DNA of 64,000 nucleotides, taken from assembly GCA_945861585.1 (NCBI GenBank), contig CAMAVC010000002.1, forward strand, positions 46,665 through 110,664, written 5' to 3'. This DNA comes from Planctomicrobium piriforme (lineage in GTDB: Bacteria > Planctomycetota > Planctomycetia > Pirellulales > UBA1268). Every line of letters begins with the position of its first letter. The first letter of the stretch is position 1. Below, piece after piece: positions 10,101-19,946 of this stretch. The notes beneath the pieces are model-generated. The model did no database searches. It saw only the letters and a program-made list of their open reading frames with translations, and was not told the DNA's origin. The position numbers were made by a program, and so were the translations under genes.

Positions 10101-10336
10101 GCGGCCCCACGATGCGGAGCTTCGCGCGATCGGGTGTGGGAGACGACGCGATGATTCACGTCCGACTCAGCCACCGTCCAGCTCGTGGCCGGCTCCTCGA
10201 AGGTCTCCTCGATCGTGGCGGCGGCCGCGGCATTCGCGAGGCCGATGCCCCACGCGACGAGGGCAGCCCGGCGCAGCCAGGCTGGAGGCGCGCGGCCGGC
10301 GGCAGATGGGCGAGGGTGCAGCGCAGCTCTCTGCAT
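7196..10336 (-). CDS. Large secreted planctomycete protein of unknown function
   Basis: The protein has 1046 residues from the chosen ATG (10336). A signal peptide covers ~1-39 (basic start, hydrophobic core AALVAWGIGLANAAAA). Residues ~40-230 look like a carbohydrate-binding type beta-sandwich (RYDVAIDDLLVQGS). A Pro/Ala linker follows (~235-285). A barrel-like region then starts at GVLEVAGLPFFPRALDHNG and GFNCVRLPAP, resembling the start of clan A glycoside hydrolases, but I see no clear catalytic Glu pair. A second sandwich lies near ~850-1000, and the C-terminal ~70 residues are Pro/Gly-rich. The open frame could begin 34 codons earlier, but those residues look non-coding. Function unknown; it is probably exported. 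Confidence 0.75.
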   Translation of the reverse strand: MQRAALHPRPSAAGRAPPAWLRRAALVAWGIGLANAAAAATIEETFEEPATSWTVAESDVNHRVVSHTRSREAPHRGAACERVVIDASAGTTLRLHTPVGEARVIDEWKAGLWVRATRPDIRLAARVRLPNFIAPKTGQPVDVLVPGSISKDADRWELLEVGSLADGLKRQLLALRAEHGPTGDLSGAVVTHLVLELYSSPGRYDVAIDDLLVQGSITTLAATPPAPAVATAPITTRHDPAVVPAQFAPPAGSGPAQPAQPPAAPTTPAPVAAPADLTSGINRGVLEVAGLPFFPRALDHNGEPLETIAALGFNCVRLPAPASSDLLAEARRTGMWVICPPPLLPDVDIRDPESLPVFSSNWDRVLLWDLGAGLAEADVEALAERARRVRACDLRGGRGLIASADSGLRTISRHVDMLVARRTVLGTSLELDDYLTWLKERPRLSRPGTPIIATLSTELDPRTARQAAALSGIGARGLAVDPESLTLAAFTAVAAGSRGILFASTRRIDGDDRESRARATAAQAMNLELKLLEPWAAAGRYASTAQASDPEVKAVVVEAARARMVLVWRGVQGSQVVARHYAGDLPDDGAPLTLLVPGVPEAHQAWEVHPGGLRPARQRRVTGGVSIVIDGFRSSGLLLLSGEPAVTGHVQERARELAPIALSSARAQAAIVLADGAELLARLPPSALGHLPAARMLGEAQRSAAEGEALAVTDPATALARFERAAAIGGQFERLTWERGIVAIGSLVAGPLATSDATLAEHWRFIDALGGIAAGDNLLPAGGMERIEDLAGAGWRHFALPQTDLRTAVEITRSEPAGGNASLRMRAEAVNAAAAPDVVETPPVWITTPPLQPPTGKLLEIEARVWVPQPIKGSVDGLLVFDSLGGPALAERVGQSPGWRRLVLYRIVPADAAGEPFTLTFALTGLGEARIDEVTVRVLDRMGGVGGTLVSTTPPTPGASAFPKPGDMLGPGTIAVPLPGPAVPRPPAGPDAQADTTRPLPAVPQWPGMNLEWPKLLPFGQPSNAPPPGPGGGRVDPFKRARAQQP

Positions 10337-10458
10337 CGGCGGTTCCGCAGGGATTCGGTGTGAACGCGGCTTGTAGCAGTCAACGCCGCGCCGGCTCCAG
10401 ACCACCCTCCCGCCCCAAGCCACCCAAAGCCCTTGCACTCTCGCGGCGGGGGTGAAAA

Positions 10459-11973
10459 ATGAAGAATTCGCCAGCTCCGCCGGTCGCCCTGCGTCAGCCC
10501 ACTCGCATGAAACCCACCACGGCCGAGGAGCTCGCCAGCCGCGCCGAGGAGTTGCAACTCCTCGGTGCTGGCGATCTGCACGAGGTGTGGGCTGAGCTCG
10601 GCGGCCGCAACGTGCCGATCGAGGCGTTCGGGTCGGCGCTCCTGCGCCACGAACTGCTCACAAGCTACCAACTCGAGCGGCTGATCCGTGGCGACAAGCA
10701 GGGGTTTTTCTACGGCACCGCGAAGATCCTCTATCAGGTCGGTGCCGGGTCGTTCGCCCGGGTCTACCGTGCTCGGCACGTCGACACCGGTGCGACGATC
10801 GCCGTGAAGGTGCTCCGCAGTCGCTTCAGCGCCGATCCGGAGAAGTGCAAGTCGTTTCGGCGCGAGGGCGAGATGGGCCGCCTGCTCCGCCATCCCAACA
10901 TCGTCGCGATCGAAGACGTGGGGCAGCAAAACAACACGAGCTACATCACGATGGAGTTCGTCGAGGGGCAGACGCTCCGCGAGCTCATCCGCATCCGCGG
11001 CGCGGTCGACGTGCCCCATGCCGTCGACATCCTCGCCCAGCTGCTCGCCGGCCTCGAGTATGCCCACCGGCGCGGCCTCACGCATCGCGATCTGAAGGCC
11101 TCCAACGTGCTCGTATCGGCGACGGGCGTGGCGAAGCTCGTAGACTTCGGTCTGGCGGGTGTCGATGCCGAGACGGGCGACAAGTCGCTTGGCAAGATGG
11201 ATCAGCCGCGCACGATCGACTACGCGACGCTCGAGAATCTCGCCGGCATGAAAGACGACAGCCTGCGGAGCGACATCTTCTTCCTCGGCACGATCGTCTA
11301 CCTGGCGTTGTCGGGCAAATCGGCCCTCAAGGAAACTCGGGATCGCGCGGAGCGGGGCAACCCGCGGCGGTTCACGTCGATCGAGCCCTTGCAAGCGGCT
11401 GCCCCGAAGGTGCCGCGCGACGTGGTCGACGTCGTGTCGCGGATGCTGGCGCTCGATCCGATGGATCGCTGGCAGACGGCGGCGGACGCCCGGCGGGCCG
11501 TCGAGCCGTTGCAGGCGAAATATGCCGGGGGCGACGGGGCCGTCGCCGCGGTCGGGGCGACGGCGGCCACGCCGGCCGGGGTGGCTCCGAAGGCCGCGAC
11601 ACGCGGCACGCTGATGGTCGTCGAGACCGGGGAGGAGTCGCAGCAATCGCTGCGGCAGATGTTTACGGGCCTCGGGTATCGCGTGCTCATGACGGAGAAC
11701 CCGGAGCGTGCCCTGGGCCGGTTTTCCACGACGCCGCTGCCGGCCGATTGCCTCGTGGTGAGCGCCCAGGCGCTCGGTGACAAGGCACTCGAAGCCTTCA
11801 ATAGGCTCTCGACCGACTCGTTTTTTTCAGGCGTGCCGGCGATCCTGCTCGTGAGCCCGGGCCAGCGCGAACTCGCCGCCCGGGCGCTCGTAGACGACCG
11901 CCGCAAGACGCTCGAAGCGCCCGTGAAGGGCCCCGAGATCACGGCCCTCATCGACGCGGTCGTCAAGAAGTAA
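10459..11973 (+). CDS. Ser/Thr protein kinase with C-terminal pseudo-receiver domain
   Basis: A 504-residue soluble protein. Residues ~20-85 form a planctomycete kinase leader (LLTSYQLERLIRGD). Residues ~90-350 are a Hanks-type kinase: glycine loop VGAGSFARVY, catalytic Lys117 (AVKVL), HRDLKASN (209-216) and DFG (229-231) are all intact, so it should be active. Residues ~384-503 follow a response-regulator receiver pattern (TLMVVETGEESQQSLRQMF...GYRVL...). However, the strand that normally ends in the phosphorylated Asp reads CLVVSAQ, so phosphotransfer is unlikely. A downstream start at 10507 is possible. It converges on cysH with a 38-nt gap. Substrates are unknown. Confidence 0.92.
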   Translation: MKNSPAPPVALRQPTRMKPTTAEELASRAEELQLLGAGDLHEVWAELGGRNVPIEAFGSALLRHELLTSYQLERLIRGDKQGFFYGTAKILYQVGAGSFARVYRARHVDTGATIAVKVLRSRFSADPEKCKSFRREGEMGRLLRHPNIVAIEDVGQQNNTSYITMEFVEGQTLRELIRIRGAVDVPHAVDILAQLLAGLEYAHRRGLTHRDLKASNVLVSATGVAKLVDFGLAGVDAETGDKSLGKMDQPRTIDYATLENLAGMKDDSLRSDIFFLGTIVYLALSGKSALKETRDRAERGNPRRFTSIEPLQAAAPKVPRDVVDVVSRMLALDPMDRWQTAADARRAVEPLQAKYAGGDGAVAAVGATAATPAGVAPKAATRGTLMVVETGEESQQSLRQMFTGLGYRVLMTENPERALGRFSTTPLPADCLVVSAQALGDKALEAFNRLSTDSFFSGVPAILLVSPGQRELAARALVDDRRKTLEAPVKGPEITALIDAVVKK

Positions 11974-11992
11974 CTGTGTGACCAGCCAATGC

Positions 11993-12008
11993 CAGGCCCG
12001 GAGGCCTG
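11993..12008. terminator. Hairpin between convergent genes (possible bidirectional terminator)
   Basis: CAGGCC, loop CGGA, GGCCTG is a perfect 6-bp GC-rich stem. It is placed in the 38-nt gap between the kinase and cysH, which face each other. No U-run follows on either strand, so termination strength is uncertain. Confidence 0.35.
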
Positions 12009-12011
12009 TCG

Positions 12012-12734
12012 CTATTTCGAATGCAGGCCGCACTCGGTCTTCGCCGTGCCACTCCAGCGGCCGGCGCGTTCGTCTTCGCCGGCCGTCACCGCCCGGGTGC
12101 ATGGCCAGCAGCCGATGCTCACGTAGCCCTGATCGTGGAGCGGGTTGTAGGGGATGGCTTCCTTCACGATCAGGTCCCACACCTTGGCCTTCGTCCAGTT
12201 GGCCAGCGGCGAGATCTTCACCACGCCGAACTTCGCATCCCAGCCCACGATGGGCACCACGGCGCGGTCGTTGCTCTGGTCGCGACGGATACCGCTCATC
12301 CAGGCGTCGAAGTTCGTGAGCACCCGCTGGATGATCACGATCTTTCGGTCGTGGCAGCAGCGGTTGGAGTCGGTGCGGTAGAGCGGGCCTCCGTGGAGCC
12401 GCTCGTATTCCTCGACCGTCGTCTCGGGCCGCTCCAAGGCCACCTCGATGCCATACCGCTTCGCGAGGCGGTCCCGAAGTTCCAGCGTCTCGGCAAACTG
12501 GTAGCCCGTTTCCAGGTTGAAGACGTGCGTTTTCGGGGCCACGGCGGCGAGCCAGTGGATGATCGCGCAGCCCTCGGGCCCGAAGGCGGTGGCCATCGTG
12601 AGTCGGTCGCCAAACCGTTCGGCCGCCCAGCGGATGATCTCCGGTGGCTCAGCGGTTTCGAGCGCCGCGCTGGCGGCAGCCAGCTGCTCGAGCAGGGCGG
12701 GCGCGGGTTCGCGAGGTTCTGCGGAATTCGTCAT
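12012..12734 (-). CDS. cysH: Adenylyl-sulfate (APS) reductase, CysH family
   Basis: A 240-residue cytosolic enzyme of assimilatory sulfate reduction. It has the PP-loop-like start TMATAFGPEGCAIIHW. The pair Cys126-Cys127 (RCCHDRK) and Cys209/Cys212 (GCWPC) form the four-cysteine set that binds a [4Fe-4S] cluster in APS reductases. The catalytic Cys235 lies in ECGLH at the C-terminus. The cluster cysteines point to APS rather than PAPS as substrate, which is family knowledge, with thioredoxin as the expected donor. The start ATG at 12734 is preceded by a short AT-rich dyad (12736-12750) that could be an operator. No other sulfur genes are adjacent. Confidence 0.93.
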   Translation of the reverse strand: MTNSAEPREPAPALLEQLAAASAALETAEPPEIIRWAAERFGDRLTMATAFGPEGCAIIHWLAAVAPKTHVFNLETGYQFAETLELRDRLAKRYGIEVALERPETTVEEYERLHGGPLYRTDSNRCCHDRKIVIIQRVLTNFDAWMSGIRRDQSNDRAVVPIVGWDAKFGVVKISPLANWTKAKVWDLIVKEAIPYNPLHDQGYVSIGCWPCTRAVTAGEDERAGRWSGTAKTECGLHSK

Positions 12735-12735
12735 G

Positions 12736-12750
12736 CTTATCTAACGATAG
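12736..12750 (-). promoter_or_regulatory. Short dyad upstream of cysH
   Basis: On the minus strand CTATC-GTTA-GATAAG forms an imperfect inverted repeat (five pairs) ending just before the cysH start codon. It is AT-rich against a GC-rich background. Position and symmetry suggest an operator or part of the promoter. The regulator is unknown and the site may be chance. Confidence 0.3.
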
Positions 12751-12841
12751 GGGTTTTTGGGGGATTTATCGACCCTGGCTGTGGCGGCCGTTAGGCTGAC
12801 GCCCACGCGGGTTTCCCCCCACACTTCAGGAGCAAAGGCGC

Positions 12842-14338
12842 ATGGCGCGGACCGTAGCATTGGCAGTCGATTTGGGGGCATCGGGTGGACGGGTGGTCTC
12901 CGGAGCGTTCGACGGCCGGCTTCTCGAACTCGAGGAGATTCATCGCTTCGAGAATGGGCCCGTGATGTTCGCCGGGGAGCTGGTCTGGGATCTCGTCCGG
13001 CTCTGGCACGAGGTGGTCCGGGGGCTGCGGCTGGCCGCCGACCGGCATGGCGCGGCGGTGAAGACCGTGGGCGTCGACACCTGGGGCGTCGACTTCTCGT
13101 TTCTGGGCGGCGACGGCACGCTGCTTGCCAATCCCGTCTGCTACCGCGACGCCCGCACCCACGGCATGCTCGCAGCCGCCGAGGCGATCGTGCCTCGCGC
13201 CGAGATCTTCGCGGCCACGGGCCTGCAGTTCATGGAGATTAATTCGCTCTATCAACTGCTCGCCCTCAAGAAGCGAAACGCCACCGTGCTCGAGGCGGCC
13301 GACCGGCTCCTGATGATCCCCGACATCTTCCATTGGCTGCTCTCGGGGCAGGCGTCCAACGAGCACACCAACGCCTCTACGTCGCAGTGCTACGACCCTC
13401 AGACGCATGACTGGGCGTTTGGGATGCTCGAGCGGTTCGGTCTGCCGCGGCAGGCATTCGGCCCGCTCGTGGAGCCGGGCACGTCGCTCGGTGGCCTGCG
13501 GCCCGAGGTCGCGGCCGAAACGAGCCTCAGGGGCGTGTCGGTCGTCGTACCCGGCACGCACGACACGGCCAGTGCCGTCGCCGCGGTGCCCGCCACCGAG
13601 CCGCCGAGCCCCCGGCCCGACTGGTGCTATGTGAGCCTGGGCACGTGGGCCCTCGTCGGCGCCGAGCTCGATCGACCGCTCGTCACGCCCGCGTGCCGGG
13701 CGCGCAACTTCACCAACGAGGGCGGCATCGGTGGCACGACGCGGCTCCTGAAAAACGTCTGCGGCCTGTGGCTCGTGCAGCAGTGCCGCGCCGCCTGGCA
13801 ACGGGCGGGCAAGGAATGGACGTGGGAGCAGCTCACGGCGCTCGCCGCCGAGGCGCCGCCGCTCGTCACGCTCGTCGACCCAAATCATCCGTCGCTCGTC
13901 GCGCCGGCCGACATGCCCGAGGCCATCCGAAAGCTTGCCCGCGAGTCGGGCGAACCGGTGCCCGAGTCGACCGCCGCCGTGGTGCGCACGGCACTCGAGA
14001 GCGTGGCCGCGGCCGTGCGGGCCACGCTCGTCGAACTCGACGAACTGGTCGGCCGCAGAATCTCGCGCATTCACGTGGTGGGTGGCGGCGTGAAAAACGC
14101 CCTGCTGTGCCAGATGATCGCCGATGCCACCGATCGACCGGTACTGGCGGGTCCCGTGGAGGCCACGGCAATCGGCAATCTGCTCGTCCAGCATCTCGCT
14201 CGGGAAGGGGCGGTCGATCTGCGGAGTGTGCGGGCGGTGGTCCGCGACAGCTTCGAGATCACTCGCTTTGAACCGCGGGATCCGGCTCGCTGGGCGCTTC
14301 GGCTGGCGGGGGCAACGGGGCCCGAAAGGCGACGCTGA
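12842..14338 (+). CDS. rhaB: Rhamnulokinase (FGGY carbohydrate kinase family)
   Basis: A 498-residue cytosolic kinase. The N-terminal phosphate-binding segment AVDLGASGGRVV (~7-18) is typical of RhaB. GVDTWGVDFSFL (~78-89) is the rhamnulokinase version of the FGGY substrate region. The C-terminal half has GTHDTASAVAAVP, YVSLGTWALVG and the ATP-binding VVGGGVKNALLCQM. RhaB phosphorylates L-rhamnulose, so the gene implies use of rhamnose from polysaccharides. No isomerase or aldolase partner is nearby. The last 80 nt overlap the 3' end of the convergent zinc-ribbon gene. Confidence 0.92.
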   Translation: MARTVALAVDLGASGGRVVSGAFDGRLLELEEIHRFENGPVMFAGELVWDLVRLWHEVVRGLRLAADRHGAAVKTVGVDTWGVDFSFLGGDGTLLANPVCYRDARTHGMLAAAEAIVPRAEIFAATGLQFMEINSLYQLLALKKRNATVLEAADRLLMIPDIFHWLLSGQASNEHTNASTSQCYDPQTHDWAFGMLERFGLPRQAFGPLVEPGTSLGGLRPEVAAETSLRGVSVVVPGTHDTASAVAAVPATEPPSPRPDWCYVSLGTWALVGAELDRPLVTPACRARNFTNEGGIGGTTRLLKNVCGLWLVQQCRAAWQRAGKEWTWEQLTALAAEAPPLVTLVDPNHPSLVAPADMPEAIRKLARESGEPVPESTAAVVRTALESVAAAVRATLVELDELVGRRISRIHVVGGGVKNALLCQMIADATDRPVLAGPVEATAIGNLLVQHLAREGAVDLRSVRAVVRDSFEITRFEPRDPARWALRLAGATGPERRR

Positions 14339-14774
14339 AGGCGATCATCCCCACGAGCGACGCCACGATGAAGGCGGCCGCCCAGATCGACCGCTTCAGC
14401 CAGAGCTTCGCGATCCGCTCTTCCTCGGCATGCCGGGCCTTCGCCTGCTTCTTGCGATGCTCGAGGCTGTCTTCCTTGCGGAGCGTGAAGAGCTCGTTGC
14501 ATTCCGGGCACACCACCTGCTGCTCGAGCATGTGGGGCTTGGCGGTGAGCACGTGGCCGCGCGGGCAGGGAATGCGATAGGTCTTCTGTTTCGTGGCCGC
14601 CTTTGGAGCCGCCGTCTGCGCGGGGGGAGCCGCCGGCAGGGCGGGCATGCCGGGCGGCGCTGGCGCCGCGGCCGCAGCCCGACAGATCGGGCAGACGGCC
14701 TGGCCGCCGACCGTGACGGTGGGGCCGCGATATCCGCAGGCACAACTGACGGCTTCGGCCACCCGCTCCGTCAC
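14259..14774 (-). CDS. Zinc-ribbon membrane protein, coupled to ABC exporter
   Basis: A 171-residue protein. Two cysteine pairs near the N-terminus (CACGYRG and CPICRA) resemble a zinc ribbon, and a second set (IPCPRGH and VVCPECNELF, ~69-92) a further one. A charged helix (~98-125) is followed by one transmembrane segment (AAAFIVASLVGMIAFSVAF, ~132-150) and a Pro-rich tail. The start is GTG; GTGA overlaps the ABC transporter's stop, so translation is coupled. The function is unknown, perhaps a regulator or assembly partner of the exporter. The 3' end overlaps rhaB on the other strand by 80 nt. Confidence 0.75.
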   Translation of the reverse strand: MTERVAEAVSCACGYRGPTVTVGGQAVCPICRAAAAAPAPPGMPALPAAPPAQTAAPKAATKQKTYRIPCPRGHVLTAKPHMLEQQVVCPECNELFTLRKEDSLEHRKKQAKARHAEEERIAKLWLKRSIWAAAFIVASLVGMIAFSVAFRAPLPPPAEAPSEPDPAVQSE

Positions 14775-16720
14775 GCAGCCTGCATCTGGGCAGCCGGCCG
14801 CTTCGTGACGACTCCGTGTTCCACCTTGATGATCGCGTCGGCGAGCGCCAGCGTGCTCGCCCGGTGCGTGATCATGATCACGGTACGGTTTTCGACATAG
14901 CGTGCAAGGGCCTCGTGGATGAGCCGCTCGCTCTCCACGTCGATCTGGCTCGTGGCCTCGTCGAGCACGAGGATCTCGGCGTTGCGGAGAAACGCCCGGG
15001 CAAGCGCGATTCGCTGCCGCTGGCCGCCGGACAAGCGAAAGCCGTTGGGGCCCACCATCGTGCGGTAGCCGTCGGGAAATTCGGAGATGAATTCGTGGGC
15101 GTGGGCCTTCGTCGCCGCTTCGATGATTTCCTCTTCCGATGCGTCCCAGCGGCCGTAGCGGATGTTGTAGAGGATCGACTCGTTGAACAGCTCCGTCTGC
15201 TGCGTGACCATCGCGATCCGGCGACGCAGATCGTGGAGCATCATGTCAGTGAGCGGCACGCCATCGAGGAGCACGGCGCCCTGCGTCGGGTCGTAGAACC
15301 GGCAGACAAGGTTCACGAGCGTGCTCTTGCCGCCGCCGTTGGGGCCCACGATCGCCACCCGTTCGCCGAACGGGATCGTGAGGTTCACGCCTGAGAGCAC
15401 CGTGTCGATGCCGTCGTAGCTGAACGACACGTTCTCCAGGCGGATCTCGCGATGCGGGCTGGCCACGGTCTTGGGCTCGGCCGGCTCGCTGAGCTTCGAG
15501 GGCGTGTCGAGCAGCGGGTAGAGCTGCTGGGCGCCCACGATGCCGAGGTTCACGCCGGTGAACACGCCCGAGAGCTTGCGCACCGGGTCACTCGCCCCGA
15601 TGAGCATTCCGAAAAACACCATGATCCCGGGCACCGTCATCGGCCGCTCCGTCATCGTGAGCCCGAAGATCTGCGTCTCTTGGTTGATCACCAGCCAGGC
15701 GCCGACGGCGATCGACGTGGCCACCATCCCGATGCCGAGGATCTCGGTGATCGGGTTGGCAAGCGCGAAGTAGAAGCTGTGCCACATGCCCGTCTTCATC
15801 ATGTCGCGGGTGCAGGAGCGGAAGCGTTGCCGCTCGAAATCCTCCATCGTGTAGGCCTGCACGGTGAGCACGTTGTTGAGCGCCTCGAGGAGCACGTGGT
15901 GGAAGCCGAGCGCCTTGGCGAGGATGCCTCGCGAGATGCCGCGGATCTGCCGGTTGAGCCACACCATCAGAAAGCCCACCACCGGGGCCATCGTCAGGCA
16001 GGCGAGCGTGAGCTGCCAGGAGATGCACATGGCCCCCGCGAGGCAGGCGGCGATCTTCAAGGGCTCGGTGACGGCCCCGCCGAACACGCTCGTGATGCCG
16101 CTTGTGAGCATCTCCGACGTGCCTGTGACCTGGGCCATGAAGCCGGCCGAGCCGTTGCGCATGAACTGCGCGCGGTCGAGCGACAGCGCCTTGTCGAACA
16201 CACGGAGACGCAGATCGCGGCTGATGTTCATAGCCACCCAGGTGACGATCAGCGTGCTCGTGAGCAGGAAGGCATGTTTGATGAACGTGCTGGCCACGAC
16301 GAAGGCCACGACCCACAGCACGGTGGTGAACGGATCGGTGGGCAAGAGGCGGTCGAGCCAGGGCCCGAGCTTCTCAGAGGAGTAGACCACGGCCTCGTCG
16401 CCACGAACCGCGAGCGAGAGTGCGTCGAGCCGGGTGCGGATGCGGGCCGCGTCGGCCACCGGCATCTCGCCGGCGGCGAGCTTCGTTTCGAGATCGGCCT
16501 GTTCCTTGCGGGCCGCCTCGACCCGCGTCTGGGCGTCGGAGAGGCGCCGGGTGTTCCATGACTGGAGCGAGTCGCCGTTGAGGGTCACCTCGATGATCGG
16601 AAACAGGGCGGCGATATTCGCGCCCCACAGGCTGGCCACGCCCGCCGAGCAGAGAAACGAGGCCACCAGCAGGGGCCATCGTTTGGCGGCGTCACGAAGG
16701 GCACGAAGAAAGTAGTGCAT
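14771..16720 (-). CDS. ABC exporter, fused permease and ATPase (MsbA/MDR type)
   Basis: A 649-residue half-transporter expected to work as a homodimer in the inner membrane. The membrane domain (~1-370) begins with a hydrophobic helix after HYFLRALRDAAKRWP. It has an unusual charged insert after TM1 (~60-110, TRVEAARKEQADLETKLAAG). The ATPase domain (~400-640) is canonical: Walker A GPNGGGKST, Q-loop TQQTELF, signature LSGGQRQR, Walker B ILVLDEATS, switch His in ITHR. The frame is open 58 codons further upstream, but ATG 16720 fits the family start. The substrate is unknown; lipid or peptide export is possible. It is coupled to the zinc-ribbon gene. Confidence 0.9.
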   Translation of the reverse strand: MHYFLRALRDAAKRWPLLVASFLCSAGVASLWGANIAALFPIIEVTLNGDSLQSWNTRRLSDAQTRVEAARKEQADLETKLAAGEMPVADAARIRTRLDALSLAVRGDEAVVYSSEKLGPWLDRLLPTDPFTTVLWVVAFVVASTFIKHAFLLTSTLIVTWVAMNISRDLRLRVFDKALSLDRAQFMRNGSAGFMAQVTGTSEMLTSGITSVFGGAVTEPLKIAACLAGAMCISWQLTLACLTMAPVVGFLMVWLNRQIRGISRGILAKALGFHHVLLEALNNVLTVQAYTMEDFERQRFRSCTRDMMKTGMWHSFYFALANPITEILGIGMVATSIAVGAWLVINQETQIFGLTMTERPMTVPGIMVFFGMLIGASDPVRKLSGVFTGVNLGIVGAQQLYPLLDTPSKLSEPAEPKTVASPHREIRLENVSFSYDGIDTVLSGVNLTIPFGERVAIVGPNGGGKSTLVNLVCRFYDPTQGAVLLDGVPLTDMMLHDLRRRIAMVTQQTELFNESILYNIRYGRWDASEEEIIEAATKAHAHEFISEFPDGYRTMVGPNGFRLSGGQRQRIALARAFLRNAEILVLDEATSQIDVESERLIHEALARYVENRTVIMITHRASTLALADAIIKVEHGVVTKRPAAQMQAA

Positions 16721-16896
16721 TGAGGAGAGGAATCGGAATCGCGGGCAGGCGGCGTCAGTCAACGACCATTCATGACCACCCGGGAAAGCTGCCGCGGCTG
16801 CGCGAAACTGCGCAAGCAGGTGCGGCGGGCGATCCCGTGCGGGTGGGGAGAGTAGTACGGGCCCGGTCTCGGGCTCAAGCCCGGAAATGACCACGG

Positions 16897-17036
16897 AGGA
16901 CAGGCTTCAGCCTGTCGGGAAGGTAGGACAGGCTTCAGCCTGTCGGCAGGTTGACAGGCTAAAGCCTGTCCTACGCGCAGGTTGACAGGCTAAAGCCTGT
17001 CCTACGCGCAGGTTGACAGGCTCAAGCCTGTCCTAC
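16897..17036. repeat. GTAG-REP family A array (5 copies)
   Basis: Two forward copies (16897-16918 with a GGAG head, and 16923-16944) are followed by three inverted copies (16953-16974, 16984-17005, 17015-17036). The inverted copies form a near-exact tandem array with a ~31-nt period (spacer GCGCAGGTT). The loop bases vary (TTC, TAA, TCA). The last copy overlaps the end of folD, and its GTAG (read on the minus strand) supplies the folD stop. The rest of the gap to the ABC gene (16721-16896) shows nothing recognisable. Confidence 0.92.
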
Positions 17037-17907
17037 ATAGCCAGCTCCGCGGCCAGAAGCGTGTTGGCCAGGAGCATCGCCACCGTCAGCGGGCCCACGC
17101 CGCCCGGCACCGGCGAAATCTGGCCGGCCACGTTCTTCACGGCCTCGAAGTCGACGTCGCCCACGAGCCGGCCCTTGCCGTCTTCCTCGATCCGGTTGAT
17201 GCCGACGTCGATCACGGCAGCGCCCGGTTTCACCATGTCGGCCGTGATCAGCCGTGGCCTGCCCACCGCCGCCACGAGGATGTCGGCCCGGCGGCAGTGG
17301 TCGGCGAGATCGGCCGAGCGGCTATGGCAGAGCGTCACGGTCGCATCGCCGCCCGGTCCCTTCGCCGCGAGCAGGAGCGCCAGCGGCTTGCCCACGATGT
17401 CGCTGCGGCCCACGATCACCACGTGCCGGCCAGCCGTCTCGAGCCCGGCATCGAGAATCATGCGTTGTACGCCGGCCGCCGTGCAGGGAATGAACCGCGG
17501 CCGCCCCTGCGAGAGCAGCCCGGCGTTCTCCGGGTGGAAGCCGTCCACATCCCGGTCGGGTGGCACGGCATCGAGCACGGCGACGGTGTCCACATGCGGC
17601 GGCAGCGGCAGTTGCACGAGAATTCCGTCGGCGGTCCCGTGGTGGCCGGCTGCGATCGCCTCGACGAGGGCCACGAGGTCGGCCGTCGACGCGGTCGCCG
17701 GCACGGCGAGCACGTCGGAGTCGATGCCCACGCGGGCCGCCGCCTGCTGCTTGCTCTTCACATACGAGGCACTCGCGGCAAGATCGCCCACCAGCACGAC
17801 CACGAGCCGGGGGCGGCGCTTGAACATGCCGACGAACGTCGTCACCTCGTCGCGCAGCGAGCCCTCGATCGTCGCGGCGAGTGCCCGGCCGTCGAGAACC
17901 CGCGCCG

Positions 17908-17911
<4 letters not shown>
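17033..17911 (-). CDS. folD: Bifunctional methylenetetrahydrofolate dehydrogenase / cyclohydrolase
   Basis: A 292-residue cytosolic enzyme of one-carbon folate metabolism. The catalytic Tyr50 and Lys54 lie in SYVKSKQ. GILVQLPLPPHV and DRDVDGFHPEN carry the folate-site Gln and Asp, and VIVGRSDIVGKP is the NADP-binding signature (Asp replaces the usual Asn). PGGVGPLTVAMLL near the C-terminus matches the family. The start ATG overlaps the DUF1844 gene's stop (ATGA). The stop TAG is part of a GTAG-REP element, directly after the final Met codon. Confidence 0.96.

Positions 17912-19946
<2,035 letters not shown>

Noticed and set aside
15452..16561. Long plus-strand frame opposite the ABC exporter
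   Set aside because: His/Glu/Arg-rich shadow of a well-defined ABC transporter gene.
16897..17036. Possible CRISPR array
   Set aside because: The repeated units include identical spacers, the repeat itself is an 18-nt palindrome found singly at many gene ends, and no cas genes are present.
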